Positions 25,356 to 32,788 of a stretch of 64,000 bases of DNA are shown in pieces. The stretch spans positions 124,001-188,000 of the forward strand of contig NZ_JAHCMU010000004.1 of assembly GCF_018449435.1 (NCBI RefSeq), read 5' to 3'. This DNA is from Flagellimonas sp. 389. GTDB taxonomy: Bacteria; Bacteroidota; Bacteroidia; Flavobacteriales; Flavobacteriaceae. Position 1 is the first letter of the stretch, and each line of letters begins with the position of its first letter. A program made the position numbers and the translations under genes. The notes beneath the pieces were generated by a model. That model saw only the letters and a list, made by a program, of their open reading frames with translations, was not told where the DNA came from and made no database searches.

Positions 25356-26578
25356 TCGTAAATCAGATATTTTTTTCGGATAGCTTTAAAGGTCTCCAAT
25401 TCTTCTTGCCAAGTAGCTTTTATCCCATCTTCTGAAAGTCCAGCTTCAATTTGTTTTTGTAACTCAGGGGTGCCCGAATGTTTGGTGAAGGATTCGGTCT
25501 TGAAGAATTTTGACTTATCCGAGGTGTTTGTATATGCATCAATCAACCACTTTAAGGACATGGTATTCATGCGTTTTTCTTTAGATAGATCCCTTCCAAA
25601 ACATGTTTTGCCTTCTTCTTTTGGATACTTGGACCCAAAATTTGGTTGAGGTACATAACTGAAATCATATTGGGTACTGTCCAAAAACGATGCTCCATAG
25701 CGTTGAAATTGAAACTCGGTACCTCTCCCGGCATTTACATTGGTTCCCTCAAAAAGCCCTAAGCTGGGATATAGATGTATGGAAGTATCGTTGGGTAAGT
25801 TGGGCGATGGTCTAATCGATAAGCTATAATCGGTATTTCGGGTATAATTCTCAATAGGAATGATGGTCAAATCAGCAATAACTCCATCAGTGAGCCACCC
25901 TTCCGTATTGATCATTTTTGCATATTCCCCAATGGTCATTCCATAAACTAGAGGAATCGTGGTCATTCCCAAAAAGCTTGTATGTTCTTTTTTCATTGTC
26001 GGTCCATCAACATAACTTGCATTGGGATTGGGTCTGTCCAACACAATTATGGGAATGTTATTTTCAGCACAAGCTTCCATCACTAATTGCAATGTTGCGA
26101 TATACGTATAGAACCGCACCCCCACATCTTGAATGTCAAAAACAACAATATCCAAGTCCTGTAATTGTTCCTTGGAAGGTTTTTTGTTTTTTCCATATAA
26201 GGAAACAATGGGAAGTCCGGTTTTAGTATCGATGCCGTCCTTGACCACTTCACCAGCATCTGCTTTTCCGCGAAATCCATGTTCTGGCGCGAAGACTGTT
26301 TTAATATTGACATTGAGGGAGATCAAAGAATCCACTAAATGCGTGTTGCCCGCTTTTTTGAAAATAACACTGGTTTGATTGGCCACTACTCCAATAGCTT
26401 TGTCATATAGCAAATGAACATAAGCAGCTGTCCTGTTAGCTGCCACCTGGACTTCTGGTAAAGTGTCCTTTGCTATATGAACTGATGTATTTTTTGGTTG
26501 CTTTTCCTGTCCTCTACATGAAGAAATCAGTAAAAACAACAATAAAACAGTACTTTTGAAAACAGATAAAATGGACAT
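25352..26578 (-). CDS. NamZ-type exo-beta-N-acetylmuramidase (DUF1343) lipoprotein
   Basis: Lipoprotein of 408 residues (LLFLLISSCRGQEK, lipid Cys about 21) belonging to DUF1343, whose characterised member NamZ removes terminal N-acetylmuramic acid from peptidoglycan fragments. Landmarks are NIKTVFAPEHGFRGKADAGE (about 93), SLYGKNKKPS, DIVVFDIQDVGVRFYTYI (about 145), DRPNPN and GRGTEFQFQRYGA (about 278). Likely role: peptidoglycan turnover and MurNAc recovery in the periplasm. The start is three bases from the divergent permease start, so each promoter must lie in the other gene's coding region or be absent. Confidence 0.9.
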   Translation of the reverse strand: MSILSVFKSTVLLLFLLISSCRGQEKQPKNTSVHIAKDTLPEVQVAANRTAAYVHLLYDKAIGVVANQTSVIFKKAGNTHLVDSLISLNVNIKTVFAPEHGFRGKADAGEVVKDGIDTKTGLPIVSLYGKNKKPSKEQLQDLDIVVFDIQDVGVRFYTYIATLQLVMEACAENNIPIIVLDRPNPNASYVDGPTMKKEHTSFLGMTTIPLVYGMTIGEYAKMINTEGWLTDGVIADLTIIPIENYTRNTDYSLSIRPSPNLPNDTSIHLYPSLGLFEGTNVNAGRGTEFQFQRYGASFLDSTQYDFSYVPQPNFGSKYPKEEGKTCFGRDLSKEKRMNTMSLKWLIDAYTNTSDKSKFFKTESFTKHSGTPELQKQIEAGLSEDGIKATWQEELETFKAIRKKYLIYD

Positions 26579-26581
26579 TCG

Positions 26582-27823
26582 TTGAATTTAGAATTGTTTA
26601 TTGCCAAGCGCCTTATTACAGGGAAGGAGCATAAAATTAGTATATCCGCTCCTATAATAAAAATTGCCATTGCAGCAATTGCCATTGGAATCGTAATGAT
26701 GCTGATCGCTATTGCAACTGGTGTGGGCCTTAAACAAAAGATCCGTGAAAAAGTTGCTGCTTTTAACGGGCATATCCAAATTTCGAATTACGATAATAAT
26801 ACTTCGGATGTTTCTGTAGAACCTATCTCCTTAAATCAAGATTTTTATCCAAAGTTTAGTGATGTTGATGGTATTGCCCATGTGCAAGCTGTAGCTACAA
26901 AAGGCGGTATCATTAGAACCGAAGATACTTTTGAAGGAATGCTGGCCAAGGGTGTAGGGCGGGATTACAATTGGAATGCTTTTGAAGAATTTGTAGTAGA
27001 TGGTCGATTGCCCGATTATGGTGGTAAGCTAAATGATGAGGTTTTGATTTCCAGAATCATGGCAAATCGGTTGCAACTTAAAGTTAACGATACTTTTTTC
27101 TCTTTTTTTCTAAAAGATGGAGATGCTTCAAAAGTCCCCAATAATAGAAAGTTTAACATAGTTGGCATTTATGATAGCGGTTTTGAGGAGTTTGATGGCA
27201 CCTATGTTTTTGTTGATATCCGTCACATTCAACGTATGAACAAATGGAAAGCTGATGAAATTGGGAACTTTGAGGTTTTTCTGGAAGATTTCAATCAGTT
27301 GGAAGAAAAAAGCAATGAAATCTACGGAAAAACGCTCTCTAATCTCGACACACAAAATATAAAGACGAAATACTTCAGGATTTTTGAGTGGATAGGATTA
27401 TTCGACTTTAATATAGCTCTGATCATAGGCATCATGATCATTGTTGGAGGAATCAATATGATCACTGCCTTGTTGGTACTTATTTTAGAGCGTACGCAGA
27501 TGATTGGGGTTTTAAAAGCATTGGGGTCAGAGAATTGGAGCATTCGAAAGGTGTTTTTGTACAATGCCACCTATCTGATTGCTATAGGACTACTTTGGGG
27601 CAATGGTATTGGTTTGGGATTGTTGTACCTTCAAAACAAGTATCGATTATTTAAATTCCCCAATCCTGAAGAATATTATATCGAATACATTCCTGTTCAT
27701 ATCGATGTGCCTATGGTTCTGTTTTTGAACCTAGGTGTTATGCTCTTGTGTTTGTTAATGCTTTTATTGCCTTCGTACATCATCACTAAAATAACTCCGG
27801 TAAAGGCCATTAAGTTTGAGTGA
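26582..27823 (+). CDS. FtsX/LolE-type ABC transporter permease
   Basis: Inner-membrane permease of 413 residues with an N-terminal helix (IIKIAIAAIAIGIVMMLIAIATGVGL, about 25-50), a large periplasmic MacB_PCD-like domain (about 55-270) and three C-terminal helices (FtsX domain, about 275-410; ERTQMIGVLKALGSENWSIR is the conserved coupling region). Resembles LolC/LolE lipoprotein release permeases, but no ATPase gene is adjacent. The start is TTG 26582 (MNLELFIAKRL), because no in-frame ATG lies upstream of the first helix. Confidence 0.85.
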   Translation: MNLELFIAKRLITGKEHKISISAPIIKIAIAAIAIGIVMMLIAIATGVGLKQKIREKVAAFNGHIQISNYDNNTSDVSVEPISLNQDFYPKFSDVDGIAHVQAVATKGGIIRTEDTFEGMLAKGVGRDYNWNAFEEFVVDGRLPDYGGKLNDEVLISRIMANRLQLKVNDTFFSFFLKDGDASKVPNNRKFNIVGIYDSGFEEFDGTYVFVDIRHIQRMNKWKADEIGNFEVFLEDFNQLEEKSNEIYGKTLSNLDTQNIKTKYFRIFEWIGLFDFNIALIIGIMIIVGGINMITALLVLILERTQMIGVLKALGSENWSIRKVFLYNATYLIAIGLLWGNGIGLGLLYLQNKYRLFKFPNPEEYYIEYIPVHIDVPMVLFLNLGVMLLCLLMLLLPSYIITKITPVKAIKFE

Positions 27824-27825
27824 GG

Positions 27826-27910
27826 TTCAAGTTCAAATCTCAAGTTCAAGCGCAAGCTAAAAATTCAAATACAAGTGCAAATACAAACTCAAAATTCAAG
27901 TACAAGTTCT
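27826..27910. repeat. Degenerate hexamer tract (CAAGTT-like)
   Basis: AT-rich stretch made of imperfect six-base units of the form CAAgtt/CAAata with occasional one-base insertions, starting three bases after the permease stop codon. First of four low-complexity blocks in this intergenic region. Confidence 0.75.
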
Positions 27911-27924
27911 AATTTTTATTTTTT

Positions 27925-27975
27925 CCTAAACCCTAAACCCTAAACCCTAAACCCTAAACCCTAAACCCTAAACCC
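27925..27975. repeat. Heptanucleotide array CCCTAAA (plant-telomere-like unit)
   Basis: Six perfect CCCTAAA units (27931-27972), preceded by TCCTAAA and followed by CCC. The complement TTTAGGG is the plant-type telomere repeat, but here the array lies inside a bacterial intergenic region, so the resemblance is coincidental. Confidence 0.95.
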
Positions 27976-28014
27976 CAAGTACAAGTACAAGTACAAGTTC
28001 AAAAAGCAAGTTCA
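27976..28014. repeat. Hexamer tract (ACAAGT-like)
   Basis: Three to four ACAAGT units followed by degenerate CAAGTTCAAA copies, directly behind the CCCTAAA array and related in sequence to the tract at 27826-27910. Confidence 0.8.
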
Positions 28015-28036
28015 AATGTGAAAAATGTTTTTTCTA

Positions 28037-28078
28037 AACCAACAACCAACAACCAACAACGAACAACGAACAACGAAC
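28037..28078. repeat. Heptanucleotide array AACCAAC/AACGAAC (6 units)
   Basis: Three AACCAAC units followed by three AACGAAC units, ending 31 bases before the cysteine synthase ATG and 15 bases before its minus-7 box. The region where a minus-33 element would be expected lies within the array. Confidence 0.95.
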
Positions 28079-28093
28079 TCAATCTCGTTTGAT

Positions 28094-28101
28094 TATCTTT
28101 G
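28094..28101 (+). promoter_or_regulatory. Minus-7 box TATCTTTG before the cysteine synthase gene
   Basis: Perfect TAnnTTTG match ending eight bases before ATG 28110. No TTTG is visible about 19 bases upstream, where the heptamer array ends. Confidence 0.55.
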
Positions 28102-28109
28102 CGCCGATT

Positions 28110-29090
28110 ATGGAATACGCTAATAATATACTTGAAACCATTGGGAAAACACCCTTGGTAAAATTGAATTCATTGACCGCTGAATTACCTTGTTTGGTGT
28201 TGGCGAAATATGAAACGTTCAATCCGGGAAATTCCGTTAAGGATAGGATGGCCTTGCAAATGGTCGAAGATGCTGAAGTTGCTGGAATTCTTAAGCCAGG
28301 TGGAACGATTATAGAGGGCACATCTGGGAACACTGGGATGGGATTGGCCTTGGCAGCAGTGGTAAAAGGCTATAAAATGATTTGCGTTATCAGCGATAAG
28401 CAATCAAAAGAAAAGATAGATATATTAAAGGCGGTTGGTAGCGAAGTGCATGTTTGCCCTACAGATGTAGCTCCAGAAGATCCACGTAGTTATTATTCAA
28501 CAGCAAAACGACTTTCTAAGGAGATTCCCAATTCTTGGTATGTGAACCAATACGATAATCCATCCAACTGTAAAGCGCACTACTTAAGCACAGGTCCAGA
28601 GATTTGGGAACAGACCGACGGTAAAGTAACCCATTTTGTAGTTGGTGTAGGTACCGGTGGAACTATTTCTGGCGTGGGCAGTTATCTTAAACAGCAAAAT
28701 CCCAATGTAAAGGTATGGGGAATCGATACCTACGGTTCTGTCTTTAAAAAATATCATGAGACGGGTATTTTTGATGAAAATGAAATATATCCATATGTGA
28801 CCGAGGGGATAGGGGAGGACATATTGCCCAAGAATGTAAACTTTGGAATTATTGATGGCTTTACAAAGGTGACCGATAAAGATGCAGCGGTGTATACGCA
28901 ACGTTTGGCAAAAGAAGAAGGCATGTTTTTAGGGAACTCGGCGGGAGCCGCCATTAAGGGTTTACTTCAATTAAAGGAACACTTCTCTAAAGATGATGTT
29001 GTCGTAGTACTTTTCCATGACCATGGCAGTCGTTATGTTGGCAAAATGTTTAATGATGATTGGATGCGCGAGAAAGGATATATAGATTAA
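28110..29090 (+). CDS. cysM: PLP-dependent cysteine synthase (CysK/CysM family)
   Basis: Cytosolic enzyme forming L-cysteine from O-acetylserine (or a related activated serine) and sulphide. The start is ATG 28110 (MEYANNILETIGKTPLVKLN, the family N terminus); the frame is open 21 bases further up, over the promoter box. The 326 residues show the PLP Lys in NPGNSVKDRMAL (about residue 42), the substrate loop EGTSGNTGMGLA (about 72) and the phosphate-binding VGTGGTISGVG (about 183). CysM versus CysK, or a cystathionine beta-synthase-like role, cannot be settled here. Confidence 0.9.
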   Translation: MEYANNILETIGKTPLVKLNSLTAELPCLVLAKYETFNPGNSVKDRMALQMVEDAEVAGILKPGGTIIEGTSGNTGMGLALAAVVKGYKMICVISDKQSKEKIDILKAVGSEVHVCPTDVAPEDPRSYYSTAKRLSKEIPNSWYVNQYDNPSNCKAHYLSTGPEIWEQTDGKVTHFVVGVGTGGTISGVGSYLKQQNPNVKVWGIDTYGSVFKKYHETGIFDENEIYPYVTEGIGEDILPKNVNFGIIDGFTKVTDKDAAVYTQRLAKEEGMFLGNSAGAAIKGLLQLKEHFSKDDVVVVLFHDHGSRYVGKMFNDDWMREKGYID

Positions 29091-29122
29091 TTTTCTATAC
29101 TTTAGAGCTAAAATCCAAACTT

Positions 29123-30421
29123 ATGTCACTAAAGAATCTTCTAACTGTTAGCTGTTTTTTGCTGACTGTCTCACTAGTTGCACAAAATCTTTCAAAAACC
29201 GAGAAGAAGATTATAACTTCCGTTGAGAAAAATAATTCCGAAGCTATATCCTTTCTAGAAAAGGTAGTCAATATCAATAGCGGTACACTAAATGCCAAAG
29301 GTGTAAAAGAGGTAGGTATGGTCTTTAAGGATGCTTTTGAAGACATCAACTTTCAGACGAATTGGATTGATATGCCACAGGAAATGAACCGTGCTGGACA
29401 TCTGTTTGCAGAGACTACAGGTAAAAAAGGAAAGAAATTATTGCTTATAGGGCATTTGGATACTGTTTTTGAAGAGGATAGTCCTTTTCAAGCTTTTAAG
29501 ATGGTAAATGATAGCATTGCACATGCACCTGGTGGCAATGATATGAAGGGAGGGAACGTTATCGTGCTTTATGCATTAAAGGCGCTGCACGAAAATGGAT
29601 TGTTAAAGAAGGCACAGATTATCGCAGCCTTTACCGGAGATGAAGAAAGTACCGGAAAGCCTTTAGAAGTTAGTAGGAAAGATTTGATCGATGCAGCAAA
29701 ACGCAGTGATATTGCTTTGGGTTTTGAAACTTCTACAGGTTTTAATTACGCCACGGTCGCCAGACGGGGTTCTTCGGGTTGGGCGGTCGAGGTTAAAGGT
29801 AAACGAGCACATTCCTCTGGAATCTTTAATGAGCGAGTAGGAGCGGGAGCCATATTTGAGATGTCGCGCATCTTACATCAATTTTATACCGATGTCAAAG
29901 GTGAAGATTTGCTCACGTTTAATCCCGGTACTCTTTTAGGAGGAACTTTTGTCAATTTTGATGGTGCAACAAGTAAAGGCGATGTTTTTGGGAAGACCAA
30001 TGTAGTTGCCCAAAAAGCTATAGTACGGGGAGGATTGCGTTTTATTTCGGAAGAACAAAAAGAAAGGGCACGAGAAAAAATGCGAAATATCATATCCAAT
30101 AATCTTCCACACACTTCTGCTGAAATAACCTTTACAGATAGCTATCCAGCAATGGGGCCAACAGAAGGAAACAAGGCGCTTTTGAATGTTTTAAATAAAG
30201 TAAGTCTCGATTTGGAACAGGGCGAAGTTTTGGCGTATGATCCGGGGAAACGCGGTGCGGCAGATACATCCTTCGTTGCCGAATATGTAGATTGTCTAGA
30301 TGGTTTGGGAGCTATGGGCACTGGGGCGCACACCCCTGAAGAAACCGTAAATCTAAATACAATAGAAGCTTTAACTAAACGTACGGCAATCTTAATCTAC
30401 AGACTTATCAATACAAACTAA
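29123..30421 (+). CDS. Exported M20-family metallopeptidase (carboxypeptidase G2-like)
   Basis: Zinc hydrolase of about 432 residues with a signal peptide (MSLKNLLTVSCFLLTVSLVAQ). The catalytic core has LIGHLDTVFEEDSPF (His ligand and Asp), HAPGGNDMKGGNVI (bridging Asp), AAFTGDEESTG (catalytic Glu and ligand Glu) and a C-terminal TGAHTPEETVNL His. A dimerisation lid lies at about 200-310. Likely cleaves C-terminal glutamate or small peptides in the periplasm. I start at ATG 29123, where the signal peptide begins; the frame is open to 29060 inside cysM. It overlaps the epimerase gene by one base (TAATG). Confidence 0.88.
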   Translation: MSLKNLLTVSCFLLTVSLVAQNLSKTEKKIITSVEKNNSEAISFLEKVVNINSGTLNAKGVKEVGMVFKDAFEDINFQTNWIDMPQEMNRAGHLFAETTGKKGKKLLLIGHLDTVFEEDSPFQAFKMVNDSIAHAPGGNDMKGGNVIVLYALKALHENGLLKKAQIIAAFTGDEESTGKPLEVSRKDLIDAAKRSDIALGFETSTGFNYATVARRGSSGWAVEVKGKRAHSSGIFNERVGAGAIFEMSRILHQFYTDVKGEDLLTFNPGTLLGGTFVNFDGATSKGDVFGKTNVVAQKAIVRGGLRFISEEQKERAREKMRNIISNNLPHTSAEITFTDSYPAMGPTEGNKALLNVLNKVSLDLEQGEVLAYDPGKRGAADTSFVAEYVDCLDGLGAMGTGAHTPEETVNLNTIEALTKRTAILIYRLINTN

Positions 30422-31194
30422 TGATAACTCTAAAAAGCGAAAATAGTACGGTCGGTATTGATGACGGGGAATTGGTTAGCTACGTTGTTAATGGTCACGA
30501 ATTCATCCATCAAAAAGGAAGCCCGGGTTGGAGAAGTTCGGATACGGAGATGTTTCCTATCATTGGACCGGTAAATGAAGCAAACTTTAACGTACAGGTC
30601 TCCAAAGGAAATGCTACACAAGATCAGCACGGTATTTTACGGGAATTGGAGTACAAACTTGTTTCCAATACAGAAACTTCGGCAGTCTATAAAAAAGAGT
30701 ATAAAGCTGGAACGCCCATTAAAAATTCCAAGTATCCTGAAAAATCGAATAAGCAATGGTTGATGTGGCCTTTCTCTTTTGGTTTTGAAAAGTCATTCAA
30801 CCTGAACAGAGAAGTACTGGAAGTCACATTTATTATTACAGGCGAACGTGATATGCCTTTTATGTTAGGGTACCACCCGGCATTCAAACTTCATACGGAT
30901 AATCCGATAATAGTTGCCGGTGAAAAGGAAATCACATTGGATGAGGTTCTGGCGGTTGGGAATAGAGCTTTGCAGGTTGCCAATTGTAAATCCATCATAT
31001 TAAAAGACAAAAAATCCATTACCATTGAAACCGAAGGCTTTGAACATTTTATGTGTTGGACGGAGGTAAACAACATGGTCTGTATTGAACCCATTACTTT
31101 TTATCCCTATGCGGTTGAACAAAGTAAGCTGCACGAAGGATTTCAATATTTGAAGGATTCAGCCCGATTCAAAGTAACTTTGAAGGTCAACTGA
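30421..31194 (+). CDS. Aldose 1-epimerase family protein
   Basis: Mutarotase-fold protein of 257 residues: ELVSYVVNGHEFIHQKGSPGWRSSDTEMFPIIGP at the N terminus, HGILRELEY (about 66, catalytic His), MLGYHPAFKL (about 143) and the distal CIEPITFYPYAVEQ (about 222, Glu). Probably interconverts alpha and beta sugar anomers or acts on a phosphorylated sugar, as in the YeaD-type subgroup; the substrate is unknown. ATG overlaps the peptidase stop by one base. The stop overlaps the convergent regulator gene by eight bases. Confidence 0.85.
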   Translation: MITLKSENSTVGIDDGELVSYVVNGHEFIHQKGSPGWRSSDTEMFPIIGPVNEANFNVQVSKGNATQDQHGILRELEYKLVSNTETSAVYKKEYKAGTPIKNSKYPEKSNKQWLMWPFSFGFEKSFNLNREVLEVTFIITGERDMPFMLGYHPAFKLHTDNPIIVAGEKEITLDEVLAVGNRALQVANCKSIILKDKKSITIETEGFEHFMCWTEVNNMVCIEPITFYPYAVEQSKLHEGFQYLKDSARFKVTLKVN

Positions 31195-32662
31195 ATTTTT
31201 GTTGTAATTCATCTACAGCAGCTTCGGTCATGGCATTTTTTTCTTGTTCGAGCAAGATTGATGCAGGTGCCATTCGCTCGGCACAATCCGCAATAGCGCA
31301 TCTTTCGCAGGTAACACCCACATTATAGGTTTTGATTGCTTTGTCGTCCAGAAAACTTACTTTTCGCTTCAGTTGGTCGTTAATGAGCAATCCAATGCCC
31401 ACGCTTCGGTACATGTCTTTTTTAAATGGATCTTTGGTGGCAGAAGAAAAAATTAAATATGAGAATTTATCATCTGGATAGTGGGAAATCTGTACTTCAA
31501 TATCATGCTCAGCATCTGTTTTTTCAATTTTTTGTAGTACGCGAACCGAAGCCCATCTGCGACAGTACTTTTCATTGGTCTCATTGCCGTGGGGCGAGTG
31601 TTGATGGGTAAGATGAAGTTCTTTGGTGATATCGAAGTGTTGACTCCCTTTTAGATATGCAAATCGCAGGAAAAATATATTCTCCATCTGATAATCGGCA
31701 GGCAATAGGTTTGTCAATCGTTGATATAAAGACTCAGGAGACGCATTGAAGCGCTTTGTCATTTTAGCCAAAAACGTCTTGTCGAACTTTGGCTTTGCCA
31801 AAAAATCGTCCAGATTACGTTTGAGCAATTGCCTGGGGATGATCAGTGCACCCGCAAAGTAAGAGGCATACAGATTGTTGAGTACTTGGTCAAAATTTTC
31901 AAACTTGATCCAGGTAAACGTATACAAACGTTCTGTGATTTTTAAATAATTATAACCGATTTCTTTAGCGTAAATAAAAGTACGTTGTGCCTCATCTACA
32001 TGGTCGGCAACTAAAAGTGTCTTTGTTTTAGGAACAAAAATAGAACGTAGATTATCCAACTCCCTATAGGTGATCAAGTCTTCATTATTTATTGTGTAGC
32101 CGTATTCTTCAACTAGGATCTCTTCCAGCTCAGATGAAGAGACGGACTTTTCCATATTGATATGGTATGCTTTTGCAAAATCAATAACAGCACTTTCCAA
32201 ATCTGGAAAAAAGTTTTGATTTGCTTCTTGGTACGAACGTAGGGAAGCAAGATAAAAGCTTTCCTTACCAAAATCATAGTGTTTTGCAATTTCAATAATG
32301 GTGCTGATAAAGGCATTTACCTTGGTCGGCGCATTGGCAACAATATCGATAAGGTCACTTTCCTTAATCCCAAATAAGTGCAGTGGCAACTCCTTTAATA
32401 CTTTGGATTGCAATATTTCCCCGACGGGAGCTAGGTTTTTATCCAGCTTTAAGGATACCATTTTATCGTAAGGCACCTCTAGCTTCTCTGCAAGCAGGAC
32501 AATTTTATCGGTTTTTGGATACTTTTTTCCTTTCTCGATTTCGTTCAGGTAGGATTTGGAAAGTCCGGTAAGCTTAGAAAGCCCGAATAGTGATAGGTTT
32601 TTCTTTCCGCGTATTTGTTTGAGTTTTAGCCCAAAAATTAGTTTGATGTATTCTTCTTCCAT
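31187..32662 (-). CDS. ScfR/RamB-type XRE regulator of acyl or acetate metabolism
   Basis: Transcription factor of about 491 residues. An HTH_3 domain lies at about 7-65 (LKQIRGKKNLSLFGLSKLTGLSKSYLNEIEKGKKYP). A degenerate IrrE/M78-like region sits in the middle (about 190-290). The C-terminal short-chain-fatty-acyl regulator domain (about 345-480) contains VGVTCERCAIADCAERMAP, whose Cys residues may bind metal or a cofactor. In Corynebacterium, the related RamB represses the glyoxylate-shunt genes; here the gene is divergent from malate synthase and isocitrate lyase, so I infer the same role. The frame opens at TTG 32671, but ATG 32662 (MEEEYIKLIFGLKLKQ) is the better start. Confidence 0.9.
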   Translation of the reverse strand: MEEEYIKLIFGLKLKQIRGKKNLSLFGLSKLTGLSKSYLNEIEKGKKYPKTDKIVLLAEKLEVPYDKMVSLKLDKNLAPVGEILQSKVLKELPLHLFGIKESDLIDIVANAPTKVNAFISTIIEIAKHYDFGKESFYLASLRSYQEANQNFFPDLESAVIDFAKAYHINMEKSVSSSELEEILVEEYGYTINNEDLITYRELDNLRSIFVPKTKTLLVADHVDEAQRTFIYAKEIGYNYLKITERLYTFTWIKFENFDQVLNNLYASYFAGALIIPRQLLKRNLDDFLAKPKFDKTFLAKMTKRFNASPESLYQRLTNLLPADYQMENIFFLRFAYLKGSQHFDITKELHLTHQHSPHGNETNEKYCRRWASVRVLQKIEKTDAEHDIEVQISHYPDDKFSYLIFSSATKDPFKKDMYRSVGIGLLINDQLKRKVSFLDDKAIKTYNVGVTCERCAIADCAERMAPASILLEQEKNAMTEAAVDELQQKFS

Positions 32663-32664
32663 TT

Positions 32665-32738
32665 TTCGCAATCAAAGATAGTATATTTTGCGAATATTAT
32701 AAAAATAGCGATTATATTATATTTAGCGAACGTTCGCT
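32665..32738. promoter_or_regulatory. Putative operators of the glyoxylate-shunt regulator
   Basis: The regulator/malate synthase gap holds several related elements: TTCGCAA (32665-32671) and its inverse TTGCGAA (32688-32694), and a perfect 14-base palindrome AGCGAACGTTCGCT (32725-32738). All share the GCGAA half-site. The TTTTGCGAATA segment resembles the TTTGCAAA core of known RamB sites. A plausible promoter for malate synthase follows (TATCCTTG near 32760, TTG 20 bases upstream, inside the palindrome flank). Confidence 0.6.
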
Positions 32739-32788
32739 TGTTTTTGAAAAAACTTTGTAGTATCCTTGTATGTCTAAAATAGTTAGTT

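Noticed and set aside
27925..27975. Plant-type telomere repeat as sign of eukaryotic DNA or contamination
   Set aside because: The TTTAGGG units are few, internal, and enclosed by other bacterial-style microsatellites and clear flavobacterial genes on both sides.
8131..28078. Short repeat arrays as CRISPR
   Set aside because: Units are 7 bases and contiguous without unique spacers, and no cas gene is present.
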